From assembly GCF_000715075.1 (NCBI RefSeq), contig NC_134080.1, positions 34,390,758 to 34,454,757 of the forward strand: a stretch of 64,000 nt of DNA, given 5' to 3'. The position numbers and the translations under genes are program-made. Below are positions 1 to 10,029 of this stretch, piece by piece (the first letter of the stretch is position 1; each line of letters begins with the position of its first letter). Source of the DNA: Nicotiana tabacum. Taxonomy: Eukaryota > Streptophyta > Magnoliopsida > Solanales > Solanaceae. The notes beneath the pieces are model-generated. The model searched no databases. It saw nothing but the letters and a program-made list of their open reading frames with translations, and had not been told where the DNA came from.

Positions 1-532
1 TCCTAGTTAAATATAATAAATCCTAGATCCGAGATTAACAAACGTCAATTATATAAAACTGTATTCAAGGCTATTAAATACTAAGGGGGTATTTAATGAT
101 ATTGTTATGAATGAATGAGGGAATAATGACAAACAATACATATGATAAATGGCAATAAATGTAAATATAGAGAATGATTCACAATGAGGTGGGTGATTCT
201 ATTTCTGAAAATGATGTAAGGCAATCTAACCTGGGTATATAGAAAGCTTTCTCGGATCTGATGTGGGAAAGCTTGGGACCAACAACAGATCAAAATTTTT
301 GTAAAGACAATGTTTGTAGTTACTTAAGAGTCAACTTTTCTAGAGAGAGCTTATCATATAGAATATTACATATCATTCTCTTCTCTCTCTATTCCTATTT
401 ATATGGGACATTTCCCCCACCTAACTGAAAGTACAAGTGCAGAAAATATTCTTTAGAATATTCCTTTAGAATATCTTATTACTAAACTAGCCGTTTGGGC
501 CGGTTTGGGTGCTTGACCTCGGGCTTAACTGC
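1..532 (-). repeat. Truncated LTR of a Tat-type element (copy 0)
   Basis: This stretch matches the LTRs at 4839-5665 and 19487-20316 almost from the first base of the window, so about 55 bp of its left end lie outside. It stops near 532, where the other copies continue with about 300 bp more before sequence unrelated to them begins. A reverse-strand TATA-like box lies at 399-406. The orientation is inferred from the copy at 19487, which has a primer site. It is a broken LTR fragment; its internal region is absent here. Confidence 0.8.
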
Positions 533-635
533 TAGAATGGTAGCTAATACGAAAAAAAACAGAGCAATGGAATTTGGGTGATGTTTGTCTTAAGATCAAG
601 GATATATTACACAAAAATCAAATTGCAGCATTTGA

Positions 636-1136
636 ATATATACCTCGAAAATCTAATACTGGAGCTATGAAATTTTAGGAGCTACAATTATAGACAGTTG
701 GGCAGTTGACTTGCAGAATAAATCTTGTAGCTGTAGAAAATGGAGTCTCACTGGAATCCCTTGTAAGCATGCTATTGCAACAATTTGGGCTAAGAAGGAT
801 AACATTCTTGACTATGTCCATGATTGTTACAAGGTGAAAACATTTAGAAGAATTTATGAAAACTCAATTGTTCCAATTAATGTGCCACAACTATGGCCTA
901 AGTCAAGTAACGTTCCTCCTATTCCTCCAAAGATTGTGAGAAATAGTAAGAGACGAAGAAAGCAAAAGTTGCGAAGGAAGGAACAAGATGAAGTTGGAGC
1001 TAGTTGAACAAAGATGAAACGAAAGCAAAAATCTCTAGATTGTAATATATGTCACAAGCCTGGCCACAACAAATGGACTTGCAAATATAACATTGTACAA
1101 GAAGAACCACCTCTTCAGCTCATCAAAAATTACATG
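636..1136 (+). pseudogene. Mutator-like (MULE) transposase, C-terminal remnant
   Basis: The reading frame gives a SWIM-type zinc finger (CSCRKW...GIPCKHAIATIW, bases 720-790), the usual C-terminal zinc-binding module of MuDR/MULE transposases. It is followed by a basic linker, a stop at 1005-1007, and in the same frame a zinc knuckle of form CX2CX4HX4C (about 1041-1083), ending at a stop at 1134-1136. The catalytic DDE part is missing, and a frameshift near 673 cuts the N-terminal side. MULE transposases act in the nucleus on terminal inverted repeats. This copy is dead, and no matching inverted repeats were seen around it. It could also be a remnant of a domesticated FAR1/MUSTANG-type gene. 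Confidence 0.72.
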
Positions 1137-1187
1137 TAACATTGGTTTTTATATTAGAAATAATTTTTCATTTAGTAAGCTTAAACT

Positions 1188-1665
1188 AACAGCAATGGAA
1201 ATTGGATCATGGGTTACCATAAAGCAATACATGCCTCCTCTCTGATTCAGGTAGAATTATTGTCCCTACTTGAAGGACTAAGAATAGAAATGGAGTTTAA
1301 TCATGCAAATATGAAAATTGAAACTGATAGCACTGATGTTATTAAACTCATGCATGAAGATTGTACTAATTTTTACAACATTATTTTTGAATGCAGATGG
1401 TTAATGCACCAACAGGCTCCCAATACTGAAGCACAATTTTAGGGAAGGAAATGAAGTATCTCATTGACTGGCTAAAGAAGCAATGAAGTATCCTCCCAGT
1501 AACAAATATGTTTATCATGCTCGTCCGCCTTTTTTTTGCTGAAGAAGAAGTACTAAAGAACAAGCATGAACTTTATAATAGTATTAAAACTATCTCTACT
1601 GATGTTTGCACTTATCTAGTAAGTATGCGCAATAGTAATGCCCTAAAGACTATGTCCTCCTCTTG
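1188..1665 (+). pseudogene. RNase H-like (RVT_3) fragment of a LINE-type element
   Basis: Bases 1188-1440 encode an RNase H fold fragment of the plant RVT_3 type: a GNWI..GYHK start, the glutamate-containing helix ELLSLLEGL, and the IETDS strand with its conserved aspartate. A one-base frameshift near 1417 moves to a frame reading HNFREGNEVSH, then a stop in place of Trp or Ala, then LAKEA, which matches the family's C-terminal 'REGNEVAD.LAK' block. The first catalytic aspartate and all of the reverse transcriptase are absent. Such domains occur in plant non-LTR retrotransposons and in related host ORFs. This one is broken and cannot be assigned further. Confidence 0.6.
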
Positions 1666-1767
1666 TAATTTGTTTTAAGTAATATAAGTATCGTACTTTT
1701 ATGTTAAAAAAAACATAAAAGTTGTATGTATTATTTTTCAGGTTAGAAGAGGATATGATGAAGTGGG

Positions 1768-2994
1768 CAGAAAAGGGTCAAAAATACCCTTGAACTATTA
1801 GAAATAGATCAATAGTGCCCTCCGTTTACCTTTTGGCCCAAAAAGCCCTTACCGTTAATCAATTGGAGCAAAAATACCCTTTCTAACTAAAGGAATGCCA
1901 CGTCAAATGAAACCAAAATTAAAAATATTATAATATTGCTGATATGGAACTCTAGCCAGCGTGGACAGAATCTTTATTCTTTTATCATGCACATCATTTT
2001 TCAAAAAATAAACCGTTGTTATTGACTGCCATTGAAGCCATTAAAAGCTTTGAAGGTCCACTAAATAAATTGCTGCAGATTGTTTTTTGTTTCTTATTCA
2101 AATATTATAATTCATTATCTAAACCTATAGCAAAACCAACAAAAAATCCACCATGCCTCCACCTCCGTTCTTCTTAATCATTTTGTCCAAAAGTTACCAC
2201 CTTCACCTTCGCCAATTACCATAAAAAGGAAAAGAACCAGCTACCTCCCATTTCTCTAGAGGGCCAAGATGATTTCCTGTATTGAAATGAAACATGTCTA
2301 AATATTGTTGATTCATATGGCCTACCTAGTTACTTTGGGGTTGAATAGTTGTAGTAGTAATTTTTTTTACGAGTAGTAAGTAATTTATATCATTTCTCAA
2401 GGAACCATCAAGTGCACAGATAGCCACTTGGAGGAGCACAAATTTATGTTTAGCTGCCTCAGCATCATTTTCAAACCTAAGAGGCTAAAGTTAAAAACTC
2501 CTGAATCTTAAGTTTGCAGAAGTGCCTCAGCAATAGCGATTCCGTCGGCATTTAGAGAAAGACTTGAACAGATGGAGCAGAGCAGGAACGAGCCTCGCTC
2601 TATTCTTCAGTTGGAGAAAGAGCTCCAGCAAAGAAATTCTCAGTTGTTGGCCTCCAAACTCTCCAAAATCGCATCCATGGAACAACGTTGCCTCAAGCTT
2701 GATTGCAAAATTGCTTCTCATTGGAGTTATCAGAAACTCTTAGTAAGTTCAGTACCTTATAATGTTAGAGCAAAGAGAGGTTGTGCATGATAAAAGAATG
2801 AAGAGTCTGAGTTCCATATCAGCAATATTATAATATTTTTAATTTTGGTTTCATTTGAAGTGGCGTTCCGTTAGCTAGGAAGGGCATTTTTGCTACAATT
2901 GATTAACGGTAAGGGCATTTTTTTGGCCAAAAGGTAAACGGAGGGCATTATTGATCTATTTCTAATAGTTTAAGGGTCTTTTGGCCCTTTTCCG
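1768..2994. mobile_element. Non-autonomous MULE (Pack-MULE) with about 185-bp terminal inverted repeats
   Basis: The outer 185 bp (1768-1952) reappear inverted at 2809-2994 with high identity, including the blocks around the words CCTCCGTTTACC and TTACCGTTAATCAATTG. Perfect 11-bp direct repeats GATGAAGTGGG flank the element at 1757-1767 and 2995-3005, within the range for Mutator insertions. No transposase is encoded. The interior carries a captured exon (separate entry), which makes it a Pack-MULE. It would need a MULE transposase in trans. Confidence 0.88.
2521..2742 (+). pseudogene. Captured coiled-coil exon inside the Pack-MULE
   Basis: A 222-bp open stretch is bounded by an acceptor (TTTGCAG, ending 2520) and a consensus donor (GTAAGT at 2743). 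It is exactly 74 codons, phase 0 at both ends. The peptide starts SASAIAIPSAFRERLEQMEQ and continues as a heptad-like, Gln/Glu/Lys-rich coiled coil with a repeated 'MEQ' motif. This is what a transduplicated host exon looks like. I do not recognise the parent protein with confidence. The reading frame is still open and both splice sites remain, so capture may be fairly recent or the fragment may be under little decay. Whether it is transcribed cannot be told from sequence. Confidence 0.6.
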
Positions 2995-3120
2995 GATGAA
3001 GTGGGACATGGAGAAGTGGAACATGAGCAAATAGGACAGGTCGAAGTAGAAATTGGACCAGAATTTGTTTGGGAAAGATTTCAGTATACGCAAAAAAGTG
3101 ACCTGCCTTTTGAAGTCTAA

Positions 3121-4550
3121 CAGCTTTTTAGGGGTAAAAATGGTTCATTCTTTATATTTACTTGCTGGAGCATTTACGCTATCCTGTATTATTAGTTTTG
3201 TGCTTTTAGAATGAGTTTCTAGTAAGTTTATGGTATTTTTGGGTGCACTACAGGTGCTTGAATGTTGCGGGTGTTTGTGCTGATTTTTAAGTTGGTGTTG
3301 GATTTATGTTATTTTTTGAAACTGGTGCTAGAATTGTATTGTTGTTTATGAAGTTGGTGCTAGAATTTGATTGTTATTTTGCTAGAAAATGACTGATATT
3401 TTTGTTAATTTTCTAGGTTGGTGATGGAACTTGATATAGTTGTTGTTTTGTTGAATTTTGGAGCTATAAACTGCTGTTAAATGCTAAAAGATGCTAGCGG
3501 AATTTTTTCTTATTATAATTAGTACAATGCATCCATATTTTTTATACCACAATAACATTCATGTTTCATTCAATATATAATCAGAAAATACTTTACAAGC
3601 TTTTCATAAAATATAAGTTGATACTTAAAATTGAGTGTGAGAGAAATCTAATATTTAATAGTCCAGTGAAATCTGTATGGAAGACCAAACCTGTTGTCTA
3701 AGCCAAGCGAATCATTTTGTCAAAGTGTTAGTTTTTGTGGTCGATGCTTGACAAAGTATAACAAGTAGTGATGAAATAGAAATATGCCAATAGCTTTATC
3801 AAAAATAACATTAATACTCATTCATCCATATCTTTCGTTACATAGAAAAGTAAAAGGAATTTTTGAACGGCAAATTTGGAAGATTGAGGAGGCTGAGAAT
3901 TTGTTCTGAGGGTTTGCCAATAGGAACGTTATATCTTGGACAACTTTTATATCTGGACTTTACCATCAAAAGGCTTTCACTAAGGGAATGCAGTGATAGC
4001 CGGTCTTGTTCATAATGATGAGGTTGTTGTTGGGTTGGAAGTCTTCCATAAGATGCTAAAAATGATATAGCTTGCGATGAATATACATTTTCAGTTACTT
4101 CGAGGAGAGTCCCGTTAAAAAAATTAACGATGTTTAGGGTTGTGATTAAAAGTGCATCACTTTGTTAAAGAAAAAAGACTATTAGTGTATCATGTAATAG
4201 AATATGTATTATTTTAAGTCTAAAGCTAAAGATGATGTATGATTTTGGGCTTTTTTCTCCCTACTTCTCTGTCCGAAATTTGAATTTGAACTGCATTTAA
4301 TGTAAATTTAGACCTTGGGATGAAAGTTGTAGCACATGCCAACTTCAGTTCAAGATATGCAATAGTACTTAATGCACAACAAAAGAGACAACATGAGGAA
4401 AGAAAATGGAAACAATGGAAATGGTTAGATCTCATTCACGTCTACTACAACTCGTCTTTCTAATTTGTTGTACTCTTCCGTGAATTTCAGGATGCATTTT
4501 TTAACTTTTGAGTGTGTGTACATGTGAGAGTATAATTGTTTTTAAGAATA
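3121..4550. other. Intergenic, AT-rich, no gene recognised
   Basis: About 1.4 kb of AT-rich sequence with short direct repeats of the type GTTGGTGCTAGAATT at 3290-3370. I see no domain, long ORF, RNA gene or LTR boundary in it. Confidence 0.5.
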
Positions 4551-4812
4551 CTCCTCCCTCCTGTCCATTTTAATTAAGTTTTAATATTTTTTGTCATTCA
4601 TATTATTTAATTTTCAGATATAAAAAAAAGAATTAATTTTTTTTCTTCCAAAGTTATTCTTAGAGTAAAGAGCCTAGGAGTATTTATTATATTTTCATTG
4701 AACAAACTAAGGTTAATATAGTCAATTTTATTGTTAATTAGTGTTAAGAGGTGAATTGCATAATATGTATGAAAATAGTAAAAAAAAATCAATTAAAATA
4801 GAATGGAGGGAG
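4551..4812. mobile_element. Stowaway-like MITE
   Basis: The element starts CTCCTCCCTCCTGTCC next to TA (4549-4550) and ends with the inverse, GAATGGAGGGAG, next to TA (4813-4814). A CTCCCTCC-type terminal repeat with a TA target duplication and a small AT-rich interior is the signature of Tc1/mariner-derived Stowaway MITEs. It has no coding capacity. Confidence 0.8.
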
Positions 4813-4838
4813 TATTATTTAGGTTTGCCACGCTCACT

Positions 4839-5665
4839 ATTTGACCAAAAAGTGTTTTTTGTTAAACTCATTATATAAAATGATAATGTGCAAATCCTAG
4901 TTAAATATAATAAATCCTAGATCCGAGATTAACAGATGTCAATAATGTAAAATCGCATTCAAGGCTATTAAATACCAAGGGGATGTTTAATGATATTGGT
5001 ATGAATGAATGAGGGAATAATGACAAGCAATAAATATGATAACTGACAATAAATGTAAATAGAGAATGATTCACCCAAATATTCAATGAGGTGAGCGATT
5101 CTCTCTCTAACAATGATGTAAGGTAGTCAAACGTGGGAATATAGAAAACTTTCTCGGATCTGATGTGGGAAAGCTTGGGACCAATAACAGATCGAATCTT
5201 TTATAAAGACAATATTTGTAGTTACTTGAGAGTCAACTTTTCTAGAGAGAGCTTATCATATAGAATATTACATACCCTTCTCTTCTCTCTCTATTCCTAC
5301 TTATATGGGACATTTCCCCCACCTAACTAAAAGTACAAGTGCAGAGAATAGAATATTTCTTTAAAATATCTTATTACTAAACTAGCCATTTGGGCCGGTC
5401 TGAGTGCTCGACCTCGGCCTTAACTGCTCAACTCGCCAATATGTTATTCCTTAGGCGTGACCTCGACCTATTCAGCTCTTAGTTACCATCTCTTAGACAA
5501 GATTACTCCGATCAGATTTTGACCCATACTGTTAGTCCCTCTGCCCGTCGAGGTTGTCTTTGGACGAGCTCGATGGGCGGACTTTGCTAGTTGCAATTTT
5601 GACAAATCTAAGCATGTCAGATGAGGAAGAACCCTTTTATGGCGAGGTGATGACGTGGCACTTCA
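4839..5665 (-). repeat. LTR of the Tat-type element, 3' LTR position (copy 1)
   Basis: An 827-bp LTR nearly collinear with 19487-20316. Read on the reverse strand it starts TGAAGTGCCACGTCA and ends at 4839 with GGTCAAATA (CA changed to TA). The reverse-strand TATA box is at 5300-5308. Sequence left of 4839 shows no primer site and does not resemble the element, so the internal region lies to the right and this is the 3' LTR of a reverse-strand element. The polypurine tract is not obvious just right of 5665. The end carries an ACGTGGC motif (ABRE/G-box-like) that is mutated in copy 3. Confidence 0.75.
5300..5308 (-). promoter_or_regulatory. TATA box of the LTR (reverse strand)
   Basis: CCATATAAG on the reverse strand, followed downstream by a pyrimidine/purine-rich leader. 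It is conserved at 399-406 and 19945-19953. It fixes the LTR's direction of transcription as leftward, in agreement with the primer site at 19460. Confidence 0.55.
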
Positions 5666-5693
5666 ATAGCCACATCTAACCGTTATGCCAGTT

Positions 5694-5711
5694 TGAAATG
5701 ACGTCATTTCA
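5694..5711. promoter_or_regulatory. 18-bp palindrome with a TGACGTCA core
   Basis: TGAAATGACGTCATTTCA is a perfect 18-bp inverted repeat around the CRE/as-1-like bZIP core TGACGTCA. A second ACGTCA follows at 5716-5721. It lies between the LTR and the TATA box of the rightward gene, about 115 bp upstream of that box, so it looks like an upstream element of that gene's promoter. Confidence 0.5.
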
Positions 5712-5824
5712 TCATACGTCATTATGGCGCATGTTCCCAATATGTTATGTCATTTATGATGCCTCTTCCATTTCGAAATTAATGAGGCGGCTTTTGGATT
5801 TCTCTACCAAGGAGCCAGTATTCT

Positions 5825-5833
5825 TATAAATAG
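5825..5833 (+). promoter_or_regulatory. TATA box of the rightward gene
   Basis: TATAAATAG lies 159 bp before the presumed ATG at 5992. The same box, with the same surrounding leader, precedes the homologous genes on the reverse strand at 14073-14081 and 19339-19347. The gene therefore carries its own promoter, separate from the LTR. Confidence 0.6.
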
Positions 5834-5991
5834 GGATGGGCATTCCTTACTTGAGATGTTGTAATTCTTAAGCTTTTGAAACCCCAAGTTTCTTCTTTCT
5901 TGCACCTGTATTTTCTCTCTTCATTTAGCATTTTCCGCCATTGTCATCTATTTCACCTATGCATTTCATTTTCGTACACATAATCAGAAAA

Positions 5992-8709
5992 ATGGCTAGT
6001 GCATTGTCTAATCTTGAGGGAGCCACTGATCCTGTAGCATTGGCTGTGGACATACCTTCTTATGAAGAAGGAATAGCCATAGTAGAAAATGATAATTTCC
6101 CCACTATGGATGAGATAATTCCACGTTCGGGGAGGGTTAGATCGGACATCAAGAACCGACCTGATAAAGATACTGATTCTGTCAATTTTTGAGATGGATG
6201 CGGCGGCGCTAGTTGCTTTTAGGGCTAAATGGCGAATTTCAAACCATGTCGAACTAGTTCCTGCTGGTAGCGTTGTAGTTCAGATACATTGCCCCGGGTA
6301 ATATGCATTCTATGCGTACCTATTTGTTGTTGGCTATACAGTTCCTCTTTCTTCCTTGGCGGAAGATTTTTGTCGTTACTACAGTGTATGTCCGGCTCAG
6401 TTCTCCTCGTACATATGCAAGTTTTTCCTTATGCTTATCAAGTATGCAGAGCTGGCCAACCGCGGGATTTCTCTTCGTCATCTGCTTCACCTTTTCGGCC
6501 CAAGTTTTCACAGGGGTATGATGATACACCTTCGTCACCGTGGGGACCAAGGGATTAGTGGTGAAGATGGACCATAAAACTAATTGCCTCTTTTGGGCCA
6601 ACTTCTTCTATGTAAGGACGGAGCACGTGGTGTCAAACCTAGCGGATTCCACGAGGAGTGGAACTTTGCTTGTAAGTGTTTCTCCCAAATGGTTGTTTGT
6701 CGTTTCGTTTTGGCGATCTGATCGTTTTACCTCTTTTCTCTTTTTTTGTAGCCGAGAGGGACCATCCTTCGCTAGTCACCGACATTCGCGACTGGGTGAG
6801 TCATATTTTGCCTCATACGGAGGGGATTCGTGAGTGGTCATAGTTTATTGAGAGGTTTGGGCGCAGACTTGCAGCCGGTGAGTCACTTTGCTTTGATCTT
6901 AGTAATTTGGTTGTATCGTCCTTTCTTTCCTTGCCTTTTTACTTGTCTTTCTTTGTTGGTAGGTCGAAGGGCTTTGAGGAGGGCAAGGGCTCTTATTCCT
7001 TCTTTTCGCCGGTCAAGTACTTCGACTGGGCTTACAATTGTTGTGGCTGCAAGTGAGCCTACTAAGACCATTATCACACCTCGGACCCCGGCCTCGTGTG
7101 TGACTAGACGCCAAGCTGCTACCCAGTTAGCAGATATTCCGGCTTCTAAAGTGTTTCATTTGGTGGATGAGACGGACTAGGGCAAAGACGAAGAAGTTCT
7201 GTTGAAAAGGCGGAAGATAGAGGTTGATGGAGGAGCGATCGAGGATGAGGAGCCTGCGGGTGGTGAACCAGTTTTGACCACGACCGATCTTGGGGGAGGT
7301 ACAACTTTGGACACAGAGATCTTGCCTCCTCCAGACATAGAGATCATATCCGTGGAAGAAGGGGAGCAACCAGAGGTGGCTGTGATCATTCCGAGGAGTG
7401 ACCCATCAACGTCAGGGCAGGCCAACGTTCCCTCTTCAGCTGAGGAGAGGGTGAAAAGAGTGGTCATAGATGATTACGAATCCGGCTCTGATGCCGATCC
7501 CGAGGAGATGAAAATATTCGACGAAGGTCTTACCCGTGTGGAGGTGAGAACGGATGGATCCTCTTGCTCGATCGTAATCCCTTTGGATTGCGATTTATTG
7601 GAGGATACAGTGAGCATGGTCCCTTACTTTTCTCTTCCACCGAGAACAAGACTCTTCAGGAGCTCAAGGATTCTGCTTTGTCACTGGGTATATCTGGGAT
7701 GGCTCTGAGGGTGAGTTTCCTTCCTCATTATTTCTGCATTTCGCGTCAATTTCCTCTTTCTATCTTTACTGATTTTTTGCTTTTTCTTTTTCTTTTTACT
7801 CTCCCTTATTTTTATAGACTTTCATTTTAGAGATCGAGGGCGCCCGTCTGGAGGAAAAGTGGAAGGTTGTTTTTTAGAAAATGGTTTTGATGTACCCCTA
7901 GTATCGTGATAAGTACCACGAGATGCGTCCACAGTTCAGAGCAGGCGACAACCTCCAATCTTTTAGGGAGGAGTTAGATCAGAAGGACGAGGAGCTTGTG
8001 CGAACTATTGGCAGATGCAGTGAGTTCAAGTGGTTGCTTAGGGCCAAGGACGATGAGCTTGAAGTGAACAAGGGGGTTGTGGCCGATTGAATCGATCTTC
8101 AAGCGCAGGTGGCATCTCTGCAAGTCGAGTTTCAGCAAAGCTCAATAAGAGTTGGTGGCTTGAGTGGTGAGTTGACTGAGAAAGTGGCAGAGTTGGAGGG
8201 ATCGAGGAGGCCCGAGTAGCGGCTTTGGCAAAGCGGCATTAGAGGACTCTATCCGCGTCCTCAGGTCTGAACATGTAACTGATGCATAAATGGACGCACT
8301 AAGGGAGGCGCGGCTTGATGAGCGAATTGGTGGGCTTGAGAAAGATGTCTCGAGCCTAAGTGAGAAAGCTGCCGCTCTTGAGGCTGAGAAGGCACAGTTG
8401 TTGGCTCTACCTTCTTCTTCTCATGATTCCATTTTCCTCGGCATTCCTCATGATTTATACGAGATGTGGATCCATGCTGAGGCTAAGCTAGACATATATA
8501 GTAACTTGATGACGACGGGGAAGGTTCCTGAGGCCGACTTCGAAGATGCTCGTGTCAAAGCACGTGATGCCAGGCTTGCTTGTGGTTATGACCCCACCAC
8601 GCCGGGGACCGACGATGATGAAGAGGACTTGGACGAGCTTGCATCTGATGCTTGGTATGAAGATGAGTATGCTGATGGTACGGGTGATGGTGGAGATGGT
8701 GCTACTTGA
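5992..8709 (+). pseudogene. Intron-containing retroelement gene, PF04195-like, copy 1
   Basis: The protein starts MASALSNLEGATDPVALA. It has an acidic leader, then a block like the 'putative gypsy type transposon' domain (PF04195): a YAFYAY.F..GYT.PLPSL-like stretch, FCRYY.VCP.Q, LLHLFGPSF and a Trp/Phe-rich segment ending EEWNFA. A long Glu/Lys/Leu coiled coil follows (about 7840-8410), then an Asp/Glu/Gly-rich tail with the stop at 8707-8709. Splice-consensus introns lie at 6672-6751, 6878-6962 and 7711-7830. A one-base shift near 6180 and stops near 6837, 8090 and 8220 inactivate this copy. Its TATA box, introns and orientation opposite to the neighbouring LTR and integrase fit the antisense extra gene known from some Tat-lineage elements. 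Its function is unknown. Confidence 0.65.
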
Positions 8710-8918
8710 CCGGGCGGTGAAGGTGGAGATGGCGCAGGCGGAGATGATGATGTAGTGTGATACTTGTGTACTTTGTTTTTGTTCTTTTTTTGTGGGAGCT
8801 TCTTTCTGGCCCTTTGTAAGATATTTTATTTTGTAATGGAATGGCTATGACTTTTTGTTGTATGTTCTTGGCCCTTTTTACTTTTCTTTGAATGTTTTTC
8901 TTTGTAAGAGTTTTTGAT
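8710..8918 (+). other. 3' UTR-like stretch of the rightward gene
   Basis: T-rich sequence with TTTTGTAATGGAATGG-type near-polyadenylation words, between the gene's stop and the minisatellite. No coding signal. Confidence 0.35.
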
Positions 8919-9612
8919 TCTTAGTTGATTCGAACGAGGTTGAATGTTAATTAATTCGAACGAGGTCGAATGTTAGGTTATTCGAACGAGGTCGAATATT
9001 AATTAATTCAAACAAATTCAAATGTTAGTTAGTTCGAACGAGGTCGACTGTTAATCAATTCGAACGAGGTTGAATATGAGTCGATTCAAGAGATGTCGAA
9101 TGTTGTCTCTTAGTTGATTCGAACGAGGTCGAATGTTAATTAATTCGAACGAAGTTGAATGTGAGTTGATTCGAGCGAGGTCAACGTTGACTCTTAGTTG
9201 ATTCGAACGAGGTCGAATGTTAATTAATTCGAACAAAGTCGAATGTGAGTTGATTCGAACGAGGTCAAATGTTAGTTGATTCGAATATGGTCGAATGTTA
9301 ATTAATTTGAAAGAAGTCAAATGATAGTTAGTTCGAATGATGTCGACTGTTAATAAATTCGAATGAGGTTGAATGTGAGTCGATTCGATCAAGGACGAAT
9401 GTGAGTCGATTCACGCGAGGTTGAATGTTGACTCTTAGTTGATTTGAATGAGGTCAAATGTTAATTAATTCGAACGAAGTCGAATGTGAGTCCATTAGAG
9501 CGAGGTCGAAGGTTGACTTTTAGTTGATCGAACGAGGTCGAATGTTAATTAATTCGAGCGAAGTCGAATGTGAGTCGGTTCGAGCGAGGTCGAATGTTGA
9601 CTCTTAGTTTGA
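8919..9612. repeat. Minisatellite of about 27 bp, about 25 units
   Basis: Diverged tandem units of the form TTCGAACGAGGTCGAATG plus TTAATTAA, GTGAGTTGA or GTTGACTCTTA. The spacers alternate, giving a longer period near 81 bp in the middle part. Each unit holds an internal inverted repeat (TTCGA...TCGAA). It lies between the integrase remnant and the oppositely oriented gene, the same place as the hypervariable 3' UTR repeats known in Tat/Ogre elements. Confidence 0.88.
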
Positions 9613-10029
9613 TGTAATGTATGAACTTGGTAGAGAAATGTTAAACTCGTGTGTTTGTGTATTTCGCTTTGTTTATACATTCATTGGAGAAGTTTACATG
9701 TTTTTGCTCTGTTCATGCATACATTAGAGAAGTCCCAGTCTATCTAGTCCCTTCACTGGCCGATCTGGAAAAGTAGTTGAGAGGTCGAGCGATGAACTTA
9801 TACTTTAACTTCAAAACGCTCTCTTTGTCGCCTCATTAAAAACCTCCCTGAGAAAACCCAATTAGGACAAAACTCGAGTGAGGGAAAAAGAGTACGACTC
9901 GGGACACGTCCATCCTTAGAAGTTGAAGTATTTGAGGTGGGCGACGTTCCAATTGTTCAGTAATAGTTTTCCCTCCATTGTTTCTAGCTGGAACGACACT
10001 TTGCTTACCGTCGTCGTGATTTTGTATGG
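9613..10029 (-). other. 3' UTR of the Tat-type element
   Basis: Read on the reverse strand this has the run CTCTTTTTCCCTCACTCGAG and TTTAATGAGGCGACAAAG, words usual in the 3' untranslated and polyadenylation part of plant Ty3/gypsy elements. No ORF of note. Confidence 0.4.

Larger units (their letters stand above)
1742..3120 (+). pseudogene. Terminal exon of an unidentified gene, split by a Pack-MULE
   Basis: A splice acceptor (TTATTTTTCAG, ending 1741) precedes an open frame of 26 bases that is interrupted at 1767 and resumes at 3006 after the inserted element and its 11-bp target duplication. Leaving out 1768-3005, the two pieces make 46 codons and a TAA stop at 3118-3120 with no frameshift. 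The peptide is acidic, rich in Glu and Val, and I do not recognise it. It may be the last exon of the MULE- or LINE-derived gene upstream, or of an unrelated host gene. The exon call is inference from the splice acceptor and the uninterrupted frame. Confidence 0.45.

Noticed and set aside
4839..5665. Pairing of this LTR with the one at 1-532 as one element
   Set aside because: The DNA between them holds a MULE remnant, an RNase H fragment, a Pack-MULE and a MITE, with no primer site next to 4839.
7202..7467. Overlapping ORFs on both strands within the PF04195-like gene
   Set aside because: The plus-strand frame fits the conserved acidic linker in all three copies; the reverse-strand ORF is its shadow.
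8919..9612. Regular repeats with a unit near 27 bp, CRISPR-like at first sight
   Set aside because: No unique spacers; units are diverged tandem copies in a plant retroelement 3' UTR, and there are no cas genes.
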